Origin: Akkermansiaceae bacterium
GTDB taxonomy: Bacteria > Verrucomicrobiota > Verrucomicrobiia > Verrucomicrobiales > Akkermansiaceae
DNA length: 35,503 nucleotides
Assembly: GCA_023263995.1 (NCBI GenBank)
Contig: JALQTQ010000008.1
Span: forward strand, 341-35,843
Reading direction: 5' to 3'
The notes below the pieces were generated by a model that was not told where the DNA came from, did no database searches, and worked only from the letters and a program-made list of their open reading frames with translations. Within the stretch, counting starts at the first letter, position 1; each line of letters starts with the position of its first letter. This document shows, one piece after another, positions 15,489-24,629 of the stretch. The position numbers and the translations under genes were made by a program.

Positions 15489-16876
15489 CCCTCTTGATTC
15501 TCCTTCCCGCGGGGAGGCACAAACTCCGGGACCCGATTCAAAAAGACTTGTTCCACCTTTTCCCGCACCTCTCTGACTGTCGCTTCAATTCCACCCGAAG
15601 CATCCACGATCAAGCCATGAGACCGTTTCTCCACCAGTTGCCGGATCCGCTCCTGCTGGCGGGCGATTTCAGCCACCTCAAGCTCGGGCTTGCCATCGTA
15701 AATGGCCTGCGGGTCACGCTCCAAGGCAATGACAAGATCAGGCTTCGGCAAAAAGAGCTCGAGCAAACGAAGATACCAACGCGGCACCCGCTGATACCCT
15801 CGCTGGTAATGGTAGTCGTAAAAGTAACGGGCAAACATCAAGAGCGCCCCCTGCCCACGCAATTTTTTCACCAACAGATGACCCAAGAAGAAATCGAGAG
15901 CATAGTAAGTGACGTAAAACATACCCACCAATGGCGGGTGGTCCCGATTCATTCCTGAGCCCCTGGTTCCCGGTTCCACGACCTCGACCGGCTTCACCGG
16001 ACGACCGAGGAGCCGAGCCAGGCGCGCCTTGATCTGCTTCATTTCCGGCAAAATCCGGAACTGGTATTCGAAGCGACGGCAAATCTTGTAGGGCTTCTGA
16101 TAGAGCTCTTCCGCCACTTGGTCAGCAATCGTGCTCTTACCCGAACCATCAGGCCCGAGCAAGACCACGAAGGCGTGCATCGTCGGACTGAGGGTGTGCC
16201 GCAGGGTCGAAAAGAAAAAGCGAATCCCATCTCCCGAAAAAGGACTCACGGTCGCTTCCACGCTCTCCCGGATGCGCGGAGCAAGCGCCTCCACCCCATC
16301 CCAATCACCATCTTGGCAGCACCGCAAAAGATCCTCGCAGAGGTCTTCGCCGAGGATGTCGCCCACCGCTTCCCGAAAGCTCACGGCATCTTTTTGAACA
16401 CCACTCCGGGTCTCCTCCCGAGAGTTTTCCTTGTAGCGCGGATGACGCGTCAATTCCTTCAATAGGGAAACAGCCGCCCCGAACCCCTCCGGCACGACCC
16501 AGACCCCGGCTTCGTTTCGGTGACGCTTTTGCAAACCAACCTCACTGCGGGCAATGGGATAAAAGCGATGGAGACAGCCCCCGAAAAGATCGACCGGAAG
16601 ATAGCACCGGGTCGGCCCGGGACTGATCGCCAAGCAGCACCGATACCGGTCTTTGTCCACAATCGGAACGATGGTCCACCCGACAAGACGAGCAGCCCGG
16701 CGCAACACTCCTTCGACCCGATCCAAATCCTTGGGGTCAATCAGGAGGTCGATATCGTATCGGGTCTCATTCGGTAAGCCCTCAGCTCCGCGAAGGACCG
16801 CCCAAGGCAAGCCTGCCGTATCAAGATCCGCAAAAAACCGTTGGACCAGAGGCCCGATAGAAGGTGGGGCATTCAA
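15485..16876 (-). CDS. Fusion of nucleotidyltransferase-like domain with thymidylate-kinase-like P-loop domain
   Basis: The N-terminal part resembles a nucleotidyltransferase: LPWAVLRGAEGLP then YDIDLLIDPKDLD, where the Asp pair DID (residues 41-43) would bind metal. The C-terminal part is a P-loop kinase with Walker A LLGPDGSGKST (about 240-249), a lid-like Arg-rich region and PDLVIALERDPQ, as in thymidylate kinases. The ORF track starts at a GTG (16993) that overlaps the upstream GT4 by 76 bases, which is unlikely; I use the TTG at 16876, leaving 41 bases between genes. A CTG overlapping the GT4 stop (CTGA at 16918-16921) is another option. The domain pairing occurs in other polysaccharide loci but its reaction is unknown to me. 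Confidence 0.78.
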   Translation of the reverse strand: MNAPPSIGPLVQRFFADLDTAGLPWAVLRGAEGLPNETRYDIDLLIDPKDLDRVEGVLRRAARLVGWTIVPIVDKDRYRCCLAISPGPTRCYLPVDLFGGCLHRFYPIARSEVGLQKRHRNEAGVWVVPEGFGAAVSLLKELTRHPRYKENSREETRSGVQKDAVSFREAVGDILGEDLCEDLLRCCQDGDWDGVEALAPRIRESVEATVSPFSGDGIRFFFSTLRHTLSPTMHAFVVLLGPDGSGKSTIADQVAEELYQKPYKICRRFEYQFRILPEMKQIKARLARLLGRPVKPVEVVEPGTRGSGMNRDHPPLVGMFYVTYYALDFFLGHLLVKKLRGQGALLMFARYFYDYHYQRGYQRVPRWYLRLLELFLPKPDLVIALERDPQAIYDGKPELEVAEIARQQERIRQLVEKRSHGLIVDASGGIEATVREVREKVEQVFLNRVPEFVPPRGKENQEG

Positions 16877-16917
16877 AATGGAAAAGAAATTGTGAGACGA
16901 AGGGTAGGAAGCGGAGA

Positions 16918-18075
16918 TCAGGGGATCAACCTCTGTTCGCCCTCCACGGCCACGGCGGCCCAAAAACTCCGAGCAAAGTCCGCCGGTGTCCACTCGGAAA
17001 TAATCTCGAGGGATCGCTGACCCATCGCGTCGCGATCGGGAGAAGTCGCCATGGCGGCCAGAACACCACCCATCGATGAAATTTCACCCGGATCAAAGCG
17101 AAAACCATTTTCGCCTTCCCGGACCAGATCGTAACAGGCACCGACTGTTTCTGAACAGAGGACCGGAAGCCCACACGCCATGGCTTCGTTGACGACCAAA
17201 CCCCACTGCTCCTGCAGGGCCGGATGAACGAAGGCCCCGGCAAGAGCGTAGTAAGCCACCAGTGACTCAAATTGTTGAAATCCGGCAAAGGTGACATCAG
17301 GGACCCGGCCTGACTCGACCTGCGACCGCAACTGCCCCTCGTCAGGGCCCGTTCCCAGAATGACAAGACGCCAGCCGTCCGAATGATCCCCCCGATAAGC
17401 CGCATATGCCTGGATCAATCGAGGAAGATTTTTTCGGGCAATAAAACGGCTCGAGACCAAAAAAAACGGGCGCTCGTCCTCGAGGCCCGGTAACTGGCGG
17501 TAGGGAACGGGATCCGCCCTGACCCTTTCGGCCGCCGCCCGAAATCGTTCGTTATCGACGACGTCGTAACGGTCAAAAATGCGGCCCGGTGGCATCCCGA
17601 GTTGTTCAAGATAGGCACGATGAGGGCTACCTCCACATAAGGCACTGTCGAAGCGACGCACCAAGCGGCTCTTGAGCCACTCCTTCCACCAGACCCGCGG
17701 TGCATCGTCGGCTTTCGACTCCGTCATCATGACACGACAGACCCTTTTGCGGCGGGCCCACTCGAGCGCGGCCCGCGAGTCAGTCATACCATAACCCGAA
17801 ATCCCCACCACCGCAGGGCTCAACTCAGCGAGAATTCCCTGCATCGCTTGACGCACCCTCGCCTTTGGGAGTTCGTGGTACATTTCGTCCGGGAAAAGAG
17901 TTTCCACCCGGAGATCCTTCCCGTCTTCACCCGCTTCCCAAGGCCGCCCCTGCACCTGGCCTGCCACCGCCAAGCCAATGACTTCCACTCCGGCAGGCGC
18001 GGCTTCAACGCAAGCTCGCAAGCGAGCAGTATGATAAGGCCCAAAGCTGGGCCAATGTAAGACGACGCGCGACAT
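16918..18075 (-). CDS. Glycosyltransferase family 4
   Basis: A 385-residue GT-B enzyme. N-terminus VVLHWPSFGPYHTARL; the acceptor half includes GISGYGMTDSRAALEWAR and MMTESKADDAPRVWWKEWLKS, a segment I associate with a subgroup that has FDSALCGGSPHRAYLEQLG. Donor half: FFLVSSRFIARKNLPRLIQAY, ILGTGPDEGQLRS, and the donor-binding EQWGLVVNEAMACGLPVL. It starts 6 bases after the next upstream GT4 stop, so the two GT4 genes are co-transcribed. It probably adds one sugar of the repeat unit on the cytoplasmic face. Specificity cannot be read from sequence. Confidence 0.92.
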   Translation of the reverse strand: MSRVVLHWPSFGPYHTARLRACVEAAPAGVEVIGLAVAGQVQGRPWEAGEDGKDLRVETLFPDEMYHELPKARVRQAMQGILAELSPAVVGISGYGMTDSRAALEWARRKRVCRVMMTESKADDAPRVWWKEWLKSRLVRRFDSALCGGSPHRAYLEQLGMPPGRIFDRYDVVDNERFRAAAERVRADPVPYRQLPGLEDERPFFLVSSRFIARKNLPRLIQAYAAYRGDHSDGWRLVILGTGPDEGQLRSQVESGRVPDVTFAGFQQFESLVAYYALAGAFVHPALQEQWGLVVNEAMACGLPVLCSETVGACYDLVREGENGFRFDPGEISSMGGVLAAMATSPDRDAMGQRSLEIISEWTPADFARSFWAAVAVEGEQRLIP

Positions 18076-18081
18076 AGATTC

Positions 18082-19308
18082 TCAAGAACTCGTTCCCCCT
18101 TTGATCTTGCGGGGCGCAGTATCCTCCAAGGCCGCGAGCAATCGTTCCCCCCAGCGCTCTTCGGACAATTCTACGGCCAGTTCCTCGCACGACTCCGCGA
18201 GGCGATTTCGTTCGTCCCGATCCTTCACCAAGGAATCGATGGCCGCCGCCAAGGCCTCTGGATCCCGTTCAGGCACGATCTTCCCTCCCTGCCCTTCCTT
18301 CACCAAGGTCCCCGATGCCCGAGTCGTAATCACCGGGCACCCCGCCATCACCGCTTCATGGACCACGCTCGCACAGCCCTCGGCAAGGGTCGGAAGCACA
18401 AAAAGATCAGCCGTCAAAAATTCCTCGATCATCTGAGACCGGGGAATCCGACCCAAGAAGGTCAGATCCTTCATCAAAGGATGAGAACGCAACTTCTCTG
18501 AAACATTTCCGGCCACCCGAAATTCATAACCACGCCCTGCCAGCTTCCCCGCCGCCATACCGAGATAATGAATCCCTTTCCGCAAATCAGCAGTCCCGGC
18601 AAACAAAACCCGTCCTCGGACCGGCTGGTTCTTCCTTCCCTCAAACGAGACCCCACTTCCGTATGGCACCACCGCAAAGGCCTTCCCTGCAGCTTCCGGG
18701 AAGCTCGCAAGCCCCTCCACCACATTCTCTCCGGGGCACAGCAAAAGATCCGCCTGCGCGATCTCCAGGCGGGTCCTCTCGTCCTCTCGCTCCAAGGCTT
18801 CTTCGTCGTTGCCAGGAGCTTCGATTTCCGGATACCTCCGACGTTCTTCCTCCAAGATCCGGTGGGCGGTAGGCGTGATGAAGACATCCACCACCACCCG
18901 CAACCCCTCCCGCCGTGCAGCCTCCAAGACTTGAGTCCCGTGCTTCTGCATCGCATACAGGGTGTCAGCTCCGGAAAATCCCCACCCAGCCGTGATGCGA
19001 TCAAAGAGATGATCATCCTCAAGGTAGCCACGAGGCATTGGCCCCAAGCGCAGCACTCCCCGAAGACGACGATTCAAGAGAACATCAGTCTGCCGGATTT
19101 TCTCGAGCGGCACCCCAACCGGCACGCGTTGGCCCAGCTTGGCCACCAAGGGATGCCCCCGAAGACCAGGTAAGCGAGGCAATACCCGACCCAAACCTTT
19201 AACCGCCAAAGCATCAGTGTAGAAGGCCGCCAACTTGTCCGCTCCTGCAAGAATTCGCGGAACGGCGTAATGATGACGCGCCCCAATCTGGACAACTGTA
19301 ACTTTCAT
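18082..19308 (-). CDS. Glycosyltransferase family 4
   Basis: A 408-residue GT-B enzyme. N-terminus VTVVQIGARHHYAVPRIL suggests an acceptor domain of the subgroup that opens with an ARxHYAVPR-like loop. Mid-protein: VVDVFITPTAHRILEEER and LLLCPGENVVEGL. Donor domain: FAGTADLRKGIHYLGMAAG, FLGRIPRSQM and PTLAEGCASVVHEAVMAGCPVITT, the E-x7-E equivalent. The C-terminal helix is rich in Arg and Glu. It follows the GT2 gene after 38 bases. The ATG sits right at the domain start, so the start is secure. Confidence 0.92.
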   Translation of the reverse strand: MKVTVVQIGARHHYAVPRILAGADKLAAFYTDALAVKGLGRVLPRLPGLRGHPLVAKLGQRVPVGVPLEKIRQTDVLLNRRLRGVLRLGPMPRGYLEDDHLFDRITAGWGFSGADTLYAMQKHGTQVLEAARREGLRVVVDVFITPTAHRILEEERRRYPEIEAPGNDEEALEREDERTRLEIAQADLLLCPGENVVEGLASFPEAAGKAFAVVPYGSGVSFEGRKNQPVRGRVLFAGTADLRKGIHYLGMAAGKLAGRGYEFRVAGNVSEKLRSHPLMKDLTFLGRIPRSQMIEEFLTADLFVLPTLAEGCASVVHEAVMAGCPVITTRASGTLVKEGQGGKIVPERDPEALAAAIDSLVKDRDERNRLAESCEELAVELSEERWGERLLAALEDTAPRKIKGGTSS

Positions 19309-19346
19309 TGAATGTGCTGGATTTTTCGCCTGATTGATTTTTCAGC

Positions 19347-20213
19347 CTAAACCTGAGAGCGCGAATAGCGAAGCCAACGCCGATATCCAGACCACGTCAG
19401 CGCCTTCCTGCGCCGCAGGGCCCGGGGAATCCCAAGGAAAGCTTGCCACCACCACAGCGGTTCCCGGACCACCCAGGATGGCCCCCTTTTGCAAGCATAC
19501 CTCGCTTGGGAAAAAGCCCGATAAAACATCATTCCAAGCAAATAGGGAAATGGGCAACGCATCAAAGTACTCCAAAACTCATTCCGGGAATGACGATGAT
19601 GATTCCTCATCTCACTTCGGGTCAGCCCCGAATAATGATGTCGAATCACAACCGCCGGACAAAAGAGAACCTCCCAACCATTGCCAATGCACTGCAAAGC
19701 GTAATCCGGTTCCTCATACATATGAAAGAACATGGGCTCAAATCCCGGGAGTTCGCGGTAAGTCGACACACGCAAACATGCTCCGGAATTGGGAAAGGAA
19801 CGAACCATCTTTTCCTTCCCAAAGTCGGTTTGCTCCAGGCTCTCAGGGTATTCGTCCGTCCTCTGCGGAAACGTGGCAATCGCAACCTCAGGCCGCTCCT
19901 CAAAGAGGGACACCAAGGTCGACAGGCAATCACCTTGCTCAGGATAACTATCATCATCAAGGGCCAAAACAAGCTCCCCGGAAACCTGTTCCATCACTTC
20001 AGCCCGGGAAGCGACCGACCCTTGCGATTCCTCGTGGACAATCAAACGCACCGCAGGAAATTTCTCCCTGACGACCTCCGGAGTCCCGTCAGTGCAACCA
20101 TCAGCGACCACCCAGACCTCATCAGGAGGAGGCTGCAATTCCCCAACCCTGGCAAGGGTCCGCTCCAGCTCGGTCACCCGATTCAGGGTGGTGATCATCA
20201 CGGAAATCTTCAT
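19347..20213 (-). CDS. Glycosyltransferase family 2
   Basis: A 288-residue GT-A enzyme. KISVMITTLNRVTELERTL opens the fold; VWVVADGCTDGTPEVV is the nucleotide-binding strand and LVLALDDDSYPEQGD carries the DDD metal-binding motif (around residues 87-91). NSGACLRVSTYRELPGFEPMFF and YEEPDYALQCIGNGW are the usual acceptor-site and ED-like motifs. The C-terminal half is aromatic and basic, possibly membrane-associated. ATG (20213) overlaps the stop of the upstream gene (TGATG); a GTG one codon earlier is equally possible. Specificity unknown. Confidence 0.92.
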   Translation of the reverse strand: MKISVMITTLNRVTELERTLARVGELQPPPDEVWVVADGCTDGTPEVVREKFPAVRLIVHEESQGSVASRAEVMEQVSGELVLALDDDSYPEQGDCLSTLVSLFEERPEVAIATFPQRTDEYPESLEQTDFGKEKMVRSFPNSGACLRVSTYRELPGFEPMFFHMYEEPDYALQCIGNGWEVLFCPAVVIRHHYSGLTRSEMRNHHRHSRNEFWSTLMRCPFPYLLGMMFYRAFSQARYACKRGPSWVVREPLWWWQAFLGIPRALRRRKALTWSGYRRWLRYSRSQV

Positions 20214-21151
20214 CACTTACGAAAACGCTCCATCCGGCCCCTCACCTTTTGGCCCAAAATCCGGACCTCCTCCTTGATCACGGCAAACCAAGCTCCCAAC
20301 TCTCCCCTGCTTCGTCGATAGTGCTCCAGTCTCGCAATCGTGAAAGGTCGGGAGTAGGCATGACGGTCAAACAGACGGGGCTTCCGGCCGCAAAAATGAC
20401 CGATTCGGGGACGAGCCACTTTTTCCGGAAATCGCCACCCGCAATGGACACAATCAGACTCGAACTCCTCAGTGCCATGATGCATCCAAATGTGCTGAAG
20501 ATCGGTCATTCCCGACTTTATCTCGCCCTTTTGGGATAGCGAATGCACCAAGTAATTGAGGATACCCATGTCACCAAATGCAAAAAGCCCCGGATTGCGG
20601 TCCGAAAGCTCCTTGATTTCCAAGTACCGATCGAAACTAATCGCATTGCGGCGAGCCGCAAAGACCCCTGCTGAAAAATAGGGAAGCCCCTGCCATTTGA
20701 ATTCCGGATCAATTTGTAAGAGCCGGTCCAAATCAAAATAATAGTGCCTCAGCCATCCAGGTGCTTCGATTGACTCTTCCGGAATCGAGATTTCGCTCCA
20801 TAAAATCTGAAAATCGAGGTCGTTCCGGATTTGCTCGAGAAAATCCCCCCACACAATTGCATCAGAATCGAGCCAGACAAAGCGCTCAAAGGGGCCTTCC
20901 CACATCACCACCTGTTTTGCATGGAAGCTTCCACTAAATTCCCGCATTGCCAAGGAGGGCAACTCGGAAACCCTGAGAACAATCAAATCGTATTCGGCCT
21001 CGAGAGCCGAAACATCAACCTCCCCGTCTGCCACCAAACAAATGGGGACCTCGGGCAGATACTGTCGCACACTCGCCAGGGTCGCCTGCACCATGAAACG
21101 GTCCCCGGCATGGCAGCCAGTGATAATTCCAAACGGAGATACAACTTGCAT
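20213..21151 (-). CDS. GT-A type glycosyltransferase with DxD motif (GT8-like)
   Basis: A 312-residue protein with SPFGIITGCHAGDRFMVQATLASVRQ at the start, FVWLDSDAIVWGD (DSD at residues 95-97) as the metal/nucleotide-sugar site, and QGLPYFSAGVFAARRNAISFDRYLE as an acceptor-side motif similar to GT8 enzymes. The C-terminal region DLQHIWMHHGTEEF and PRIGHFCGRKPRLFD holds His and Cys residues resembling the GT8 H-x-G end motif. Family placement is weaker than for the clear GT8 gene at 23518. It overlaps the GT2 start and is 55 bases from the acyltransferase-3 gene upstream. Confidence 0.75.
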   Translation of the reverse strand: MQVVSPFGIITGCHAGDRFMVQATLASVRQYLPEVPICLVADGEVDVSALEAEYDLIVLRVSELPSLAMREFSGSFHAKQVVMWEGPFERFVWLDSDAIVWGDFLEQIRNDLDFQILWSEISIPEESIEAPGWLRHYYFDLDRLLQIDPEFKWQGLPYFSAGVFAARRNAISFDRYLEIKELSDRNPGLFAFGDMGILNYLVHSLSQKGEIKSGMTDLQHIWMHHGTEEFESDCVHCGWRFPEKVARPRIGHFCGRKPRLFDRHAYSRPFTIARLEHYRRSRGELGAWFAVIKEEVRILGQKVRGRMERFRK

Positions 21152-21206
21152 TTTCCTTAAAGCTTCTCAGCATCCACTAAGGATGACTCAAAGGCAAAAC
21201 CAGCAT

Positions 21207-22334
21207 TCAATTCACTTGCTTTCGAGAGCAGGCAGACTGCCGCGCCCATTTTCTCCGCCAATTTTCCACCCTGAGCTCAATCTGTCGGTAAAAAATCCAA
21301 CTGGCACCAAGGGCGACAACGACTGCAACCCCGACCGGGGCAAAAGCCCAGAGCGTATCAGGTCGGAAAAACCGAAGTCCGCCATTCACGATCCGGGTCG
21401 TGAGGGGCTGGTGAATTAAGTAGAGGGTGTAGGAGAAAGTCCCACAAAGCGCGACCGGCCCCAGAAAGCGAACAGCACAAACATTCCGATCAAAGGATTT
21501 CAGGGCCATCAAAACCAAAGAAAAAACAACAGCGACCAAAAACGAGGCCGCCCCCTCCCATCCATGCAAGGACACTGCCAGAATTCCCAAGGCACAAGGA
21601 ATCACGCAGCTCAGTGCGGCAAAAACAGGACGCTCGAGGCGAAAATGCACGAAAAGAAAAACGGCAAGACCACAATAAAAATCAGGCCAATGATTGAGAA
21701 GATAAAAGACTCGAAAGCTTCCCATCCCAACAACTCCCACCACAGCCAAGATCCCTCCGGCAACAACAACCAGATCAAGGCGCTTACATCGCGCTGCCAA
21801 AGAAAGCCCTGCTGCAGTCATTAAATAAAAACCGACCTCATAGACAAGAGTCCAACTGACCCCTAGCACGGGTGGAACGTTCAGATAAGGATGAATCAGA
21901 AACACATCTCCAAGGAGGCCTAACGGGCCGGCCGGAAGACTGGCAACGAGCTTCCCGGCCGAAAAGGGAGAAGCCATCACAGCGACCAGAATCGCGAACA
22001 AACAAGCCGCCCAGTAGGTCGGAAAAATTCGCAAGACCCGGTCGACGGCAAAGTGTCGGGCGGTTTCATTCTTCTTCAGGGTCGCGACACCCTTCACCGA
22101 AATGCAATAGCCACTTAAGACGAAAAAAATGATGACTCCATACCCCCCATACTCCGATAGGAAGACGAAAAATCGAACCACAGGGTGGAGAACCTGATCC
22201 GTTACCGTCATGGGGTAGAACCCATGCCTGAAAACGACGGCTAAGGCTGCAATCCCACGCCAGTGTTCGAGGGACTCATAGCGGTAGCTCTGCCCCGAGT
22301 CCGCGTTTTTCAAAGTTGCTTGGGAAATATTCAT
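21207..22334 (-). CDS. Acyltransferase family 3 membrane protein (OafA-like)
   Basis: A 375-residue integral membrane protein with about ten transmembrane segments. The family signature is intact near the N-terminus: SLEHWRGIAALAVVFRHGF (conserved Arg and His), then YGVIIFFVLSGYCIS and ARHFAVDRVLRIFPTYWAA. The end, GTFSYTLYLIHQPLTTRIV, is the usual late AT3 motif (SY-x-LYL-x-H). Such proteins O-acetylate polysaccharides at the membrane. Unlike OafA there is no C-terminal SGNH domain. It lies 32 bases after a GT4 gene's partner on the same strand. The acyl group and site are unknown. Confidence 0.9.
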   Translation of the reverse strand: MNISQATLKNADSGQSYRYESLEHWRGIAALAVVFRHGFYPMTVTDQVLHPVVRFFVFLSEYGGYGVIIFFVLSGYCISVKGVATLKKNETARHFAVDRVLRIFPTYWAACLFAILVAVMASPFSAGKLVASLPAGPLGLLGDVFLIHPYLNVPPVLGVSWTLVYEVGFYLMTAAGLSLAARCKRLDLVVVAGGILAVVGVVGMGSFRVFYLLNHWPDFYCGLAVFLFVHFRLERPVFAALSCVIPCALGILAVSLHGWEGAASFLVAVVFSLVLMALKSFDRNVCAVRFLGPVALCGTFSYTLYLIHQPLTTRIVNGGLRFFRPDTLWAFAPVGVAVVVALGASWIFYRQIELRVENWRRKWARQSACSRKQVN

Positions 22335-22366
22335 ACATCATTTTTCTAGAGCCTACATGAATGCCA

Positions 22367-23521
22367 TCAAAGCGCCTGGTAGATCTTTCCAAGCTTTTCG
22401 GCAACTGAAAGGGCACTGTTTCTTTCCACCAGTTCCCGGATTGCTGTTTTCGGCACCCTTGGCAGAGAGGACAGCATCTCCTCAACTGCCTCCCGTATCG
22501 CTGAGACATCGCCCGGAGGACAGAGTCTTGAAAAAGGCCCTTCCAAGACGGCCTCGGGAATCCCCCCAATCCGATAGCCCACGACGGGCGTTCCACATGA
22601 CAAAGCCTCAACGAAGGTCAACCCGTAACTCTCCATTTTGGATGCACTGACGAAAAGGTCGGCCGCATTGTAAAGTTGCGCTGCCTTCTCCCTGGAATTG
22701 ATTGGGCCGGTGAAGGTGACATCCAATCCTTCTGGAGCCACAATCGTTCCTTCTCCAAAAACAATCACCTTGAGGTGTGCTGCTTTGACTGATGCCAAGA
22801 TTTTAAGGAGGCTTGGAGTGTCCTTGTTCTTGTCGGTCAGGGAAGCACAGCCGGTCGCCACAACCAGGTGCTCTTGCCTGAATCCAAAGGTCCGCCGACA
22901 AAGAGCACGGTCGAGCGGGCGAAAGACCGCAAAGTCAACAGGCGGCGGCAAGATGGAAACATCACACCCATCGGTAATTTTACTCAGGCGCGCAATCCGC
23001 TCCAGCCAGCCACTATTAGCAATAAAATGAACAGGGCGGCCGCGATAGGCTTTGGCTTTTCGCCGAAACTCGTCACGGGCAAAGATCATCTTTGCCGGAA
23101 ATTTGAGAAGCGGACACGAGCGACATCCTCGCGAAAAATCGTCACAACCGTTGTAGACAAAACAACCCCCGCTGAGGTGCCAGAGGTCATGGAGACTGAT
23201 AACGACCTTGATGTGCTTGGGTAAAGAACAGAGCCACCGGGGCACATCAAACCAATCCGCTACCGTATGAAGATGAACTAGATCGACTTCCTGTAAATCG
23301 AGCTGGTCTATGGGCAAAGAAGCACGTCTGGTCCCGTGCCAAGGCCCTTTGGCGAACCTTAAGGTGACCTTTCTCCAAAGACGGTCACTCCAAGACCCCA
23401 GAGCTTCGCGGCGGGTGACAATCTGACTTTGATAACCCTTGGTAACCAATGTTGCACTAAGACACTTGGCGTACTCCCAACTTCCTCCTTCAGGAAAGGT
23501 ATTGAAATGAACGATCTTCAA
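22367..23521 (-). CDS. Glycosyltransferase family 4 with four-cysteine cluster
   Basis: A 384-residue GT-B enzyme started at the TTG at 23521, which forms a TTGA overlap with the GT8 stop; the ORF-track start at 23734 adds 71 residues that are only the GT8 gene in another frame. KIVHFNTFPEGGSWEYAKCL is a GT4 start. ISLHDLWHLSGGC begins a cluster C-x5-C-x6-C-x2-C-P (Cys120, 126, 133, 136) that could bind zinc. Donor site: SASKMESYGLTFVEALSCGT and GYRIGGIPEAV. The same cluster spacing occurs in the GT4 at 25793. Probably WcaC-like. Specificity unknown. Confidence 0.88.
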   Translation of the reverse strand: MKIVHFNTFPEGGSWEYAKCLSATLVTKGYQSQIVTRREALGSWSDRLWRKVTLRFAKGPWHGTRRASLPIDQLDLQEVDLVHLHTVADWFDVPRWLCSLPKHIKVVISLHDLWHLSGGCFVYNGCDDFSRGCRSCPLLKFPAKMIFARDEFRRKAKAYRGRPVHFIANSGWLERIARLSKITDGCDVSILPPPVDFAVFRPLDRALCRRTFGFRQEHLVVATGCASLTDKNKDTPSLLKILASVKAAHLKVIVFGEGTIVAPEGLDVTFTGPINSREKAAQLYNAADLFVSASKMESYGLTFVEALSCGTPVVGYRIGGIPEAVLEGPFSRLCPPGDVSAIREAVEEMLSSLPRVPKTAIRELVERNSALSVAEKLGKIYQAL

Positions 23522-24597
23522 ATGGACGAATTCTTGGGGAGGAAAAAATCTTTCTCTTTGATTTTTTGGATCTCTCTTTGATAAAGGAAAATCCGAAAGG
23601 GCCCAGCGCAGAAAAAGCGGAGCCAGTATCCTGCCACATGACGAGAAGCAAAGGCCCGGTCTTTCCTGTTTCCAAAACCTGCCAAGATCATTCTTCCGAA
23701 ATGGAGACCTGCTCTTGGCAAGGCGAAAACCCAATTGAAAAAAGAGGAAAGAGCGAAGTGGCCCTGCCCTCTTTCCGGCTTGGGAAGTTGCACCCCAAGT
23801 TCGGTCGCCACCTTTTCAAACAATGCCTGCGATGGTGTCCATGTCCTGGTGATCCACGGGGCTCGATTGGTGAAATGCACAATCCTGGGAGGCACGGCCC
23901 TGGCTTTCCCGTCGAAGGCCCACGAAGGTGTGTTCCAGCTCTGATCGACGGCTGTCCACTGGTTGGCCAACAGGGCATTGAGAGCAGATTGGTCAGCAAA
24001 CGAGGCATACTGACCAAGTCGGCTCAGCAAATCGAGGGAGCGGTTTGTGAAGTCGTTTTCACGAAGGGCATCGAGGTTGAGAACCATTACCCCGGCGTTA
24101 AAATAGGTGGTTACCCCGACAACCTTGCATTCAGTGGCAATTTCCAGGGAATCTTGCGATGGCCTGGTGGTTTCCCAATCCGGGCAGGCCGCAAGCGGAT
24201 TGTTGCCGACGCGAAACTGCCGAAAAATGGCCGTAATATCCTCCAAAACAATGGTGTCTGCATCGAGATACATGACTTCATCGATTTCGTAGAGAATCTC
24301 GGGTAGGGCAAGTCTGAGGTAAGAAGCAAGATGGTAGCGCCGAATTTTAACCGTCCGAAACCGATCTTCGGGAGGTGTCAAGAAACGAACTTGAGCATCC
24401 GTCTTTAGTTCACTGATTTTTGAAACGAAGGTGTCACGATGATCGCGACTCAAGCCAGCATCAAGGATATGAAAATGAGGAGTCACCGAGCCATCCACCG
24501 TTTTCAGGAGGGAGAGAGCCGCGATTTGCAGTCCGGGAGCAAATCGATCATTCGCACAAAGAGCGATGTGAAGATTACTTTGTTTTTGGTTGTTCAA
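23518..24597 (-). CDS. Glycosyltransferase family 8
   Basis: A 359-residue GT-A retaining glycosyltransferase. GT8 landmarks are all present: LHIALCANDRFAPGLQIAALSL at the start, YHLASYLRLALPEIL, the DxD motif MYLDADTIVLED (112-114), TYFNAGVMVLNLDAL, FADQSALNALLANQW and the late IVHFTNRAPW. Enzymes of this kind add glucose or galactose to LPS or capsule. The last 70 residues (basic and aromatic) are an extension likely to touch the membrane. The stop overlaps the TTG of the following GT4. It is 32 bases after the GT4-like gene's stop. Confidence 0.92.
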   Translation of the reverse strand: MNNQKQSNLHIALCANDRFAPGLQIAALSLLKTVDGSVTPHFHILDAGLSRDHRDTFVSKISELKTDAQVRFLTPPEDRFRTVKIRRYHLASYLRLALPEILYEIDEVMYLDADTIVLEDITAIFRQFRVGNNPLAACPDWETTRPSQDSLEIATECKVVGVTTYFNAGVMVLNLDALRENDFTNRSLDLLSRLGQYASFADQSALNALLANQWTAVDQSWNTPSWAFDGKARAVPPRIVHFTNRAPWITRTWTPSQALFEKVATELGVQLPKPERGQGHFALSSFFNWVFALPRAGLHFGRMILAGFGNRKDRAFASRHVAGYWLRFFCAGPFRIFLYQREIQKIKEKDFFLPKNSSI

Positions 24598-24629
24598 GTC
24601 ATTGAAATTTTTAAGCTTGCCGCGTGTTG

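Noticed and set aside
19443-20321. Plus-strand ORF of 292 aa
   Set aside because: Antisense to a clear GT2 gene; composition rich in Pro/Arg/His, no domain.
23522-23734. N-terminal extension of the GT4 ORF
   Set aside because: It reads the 3' end of the GT8 gene in another frame; the GT4 fold begins at the TTG at 23521.
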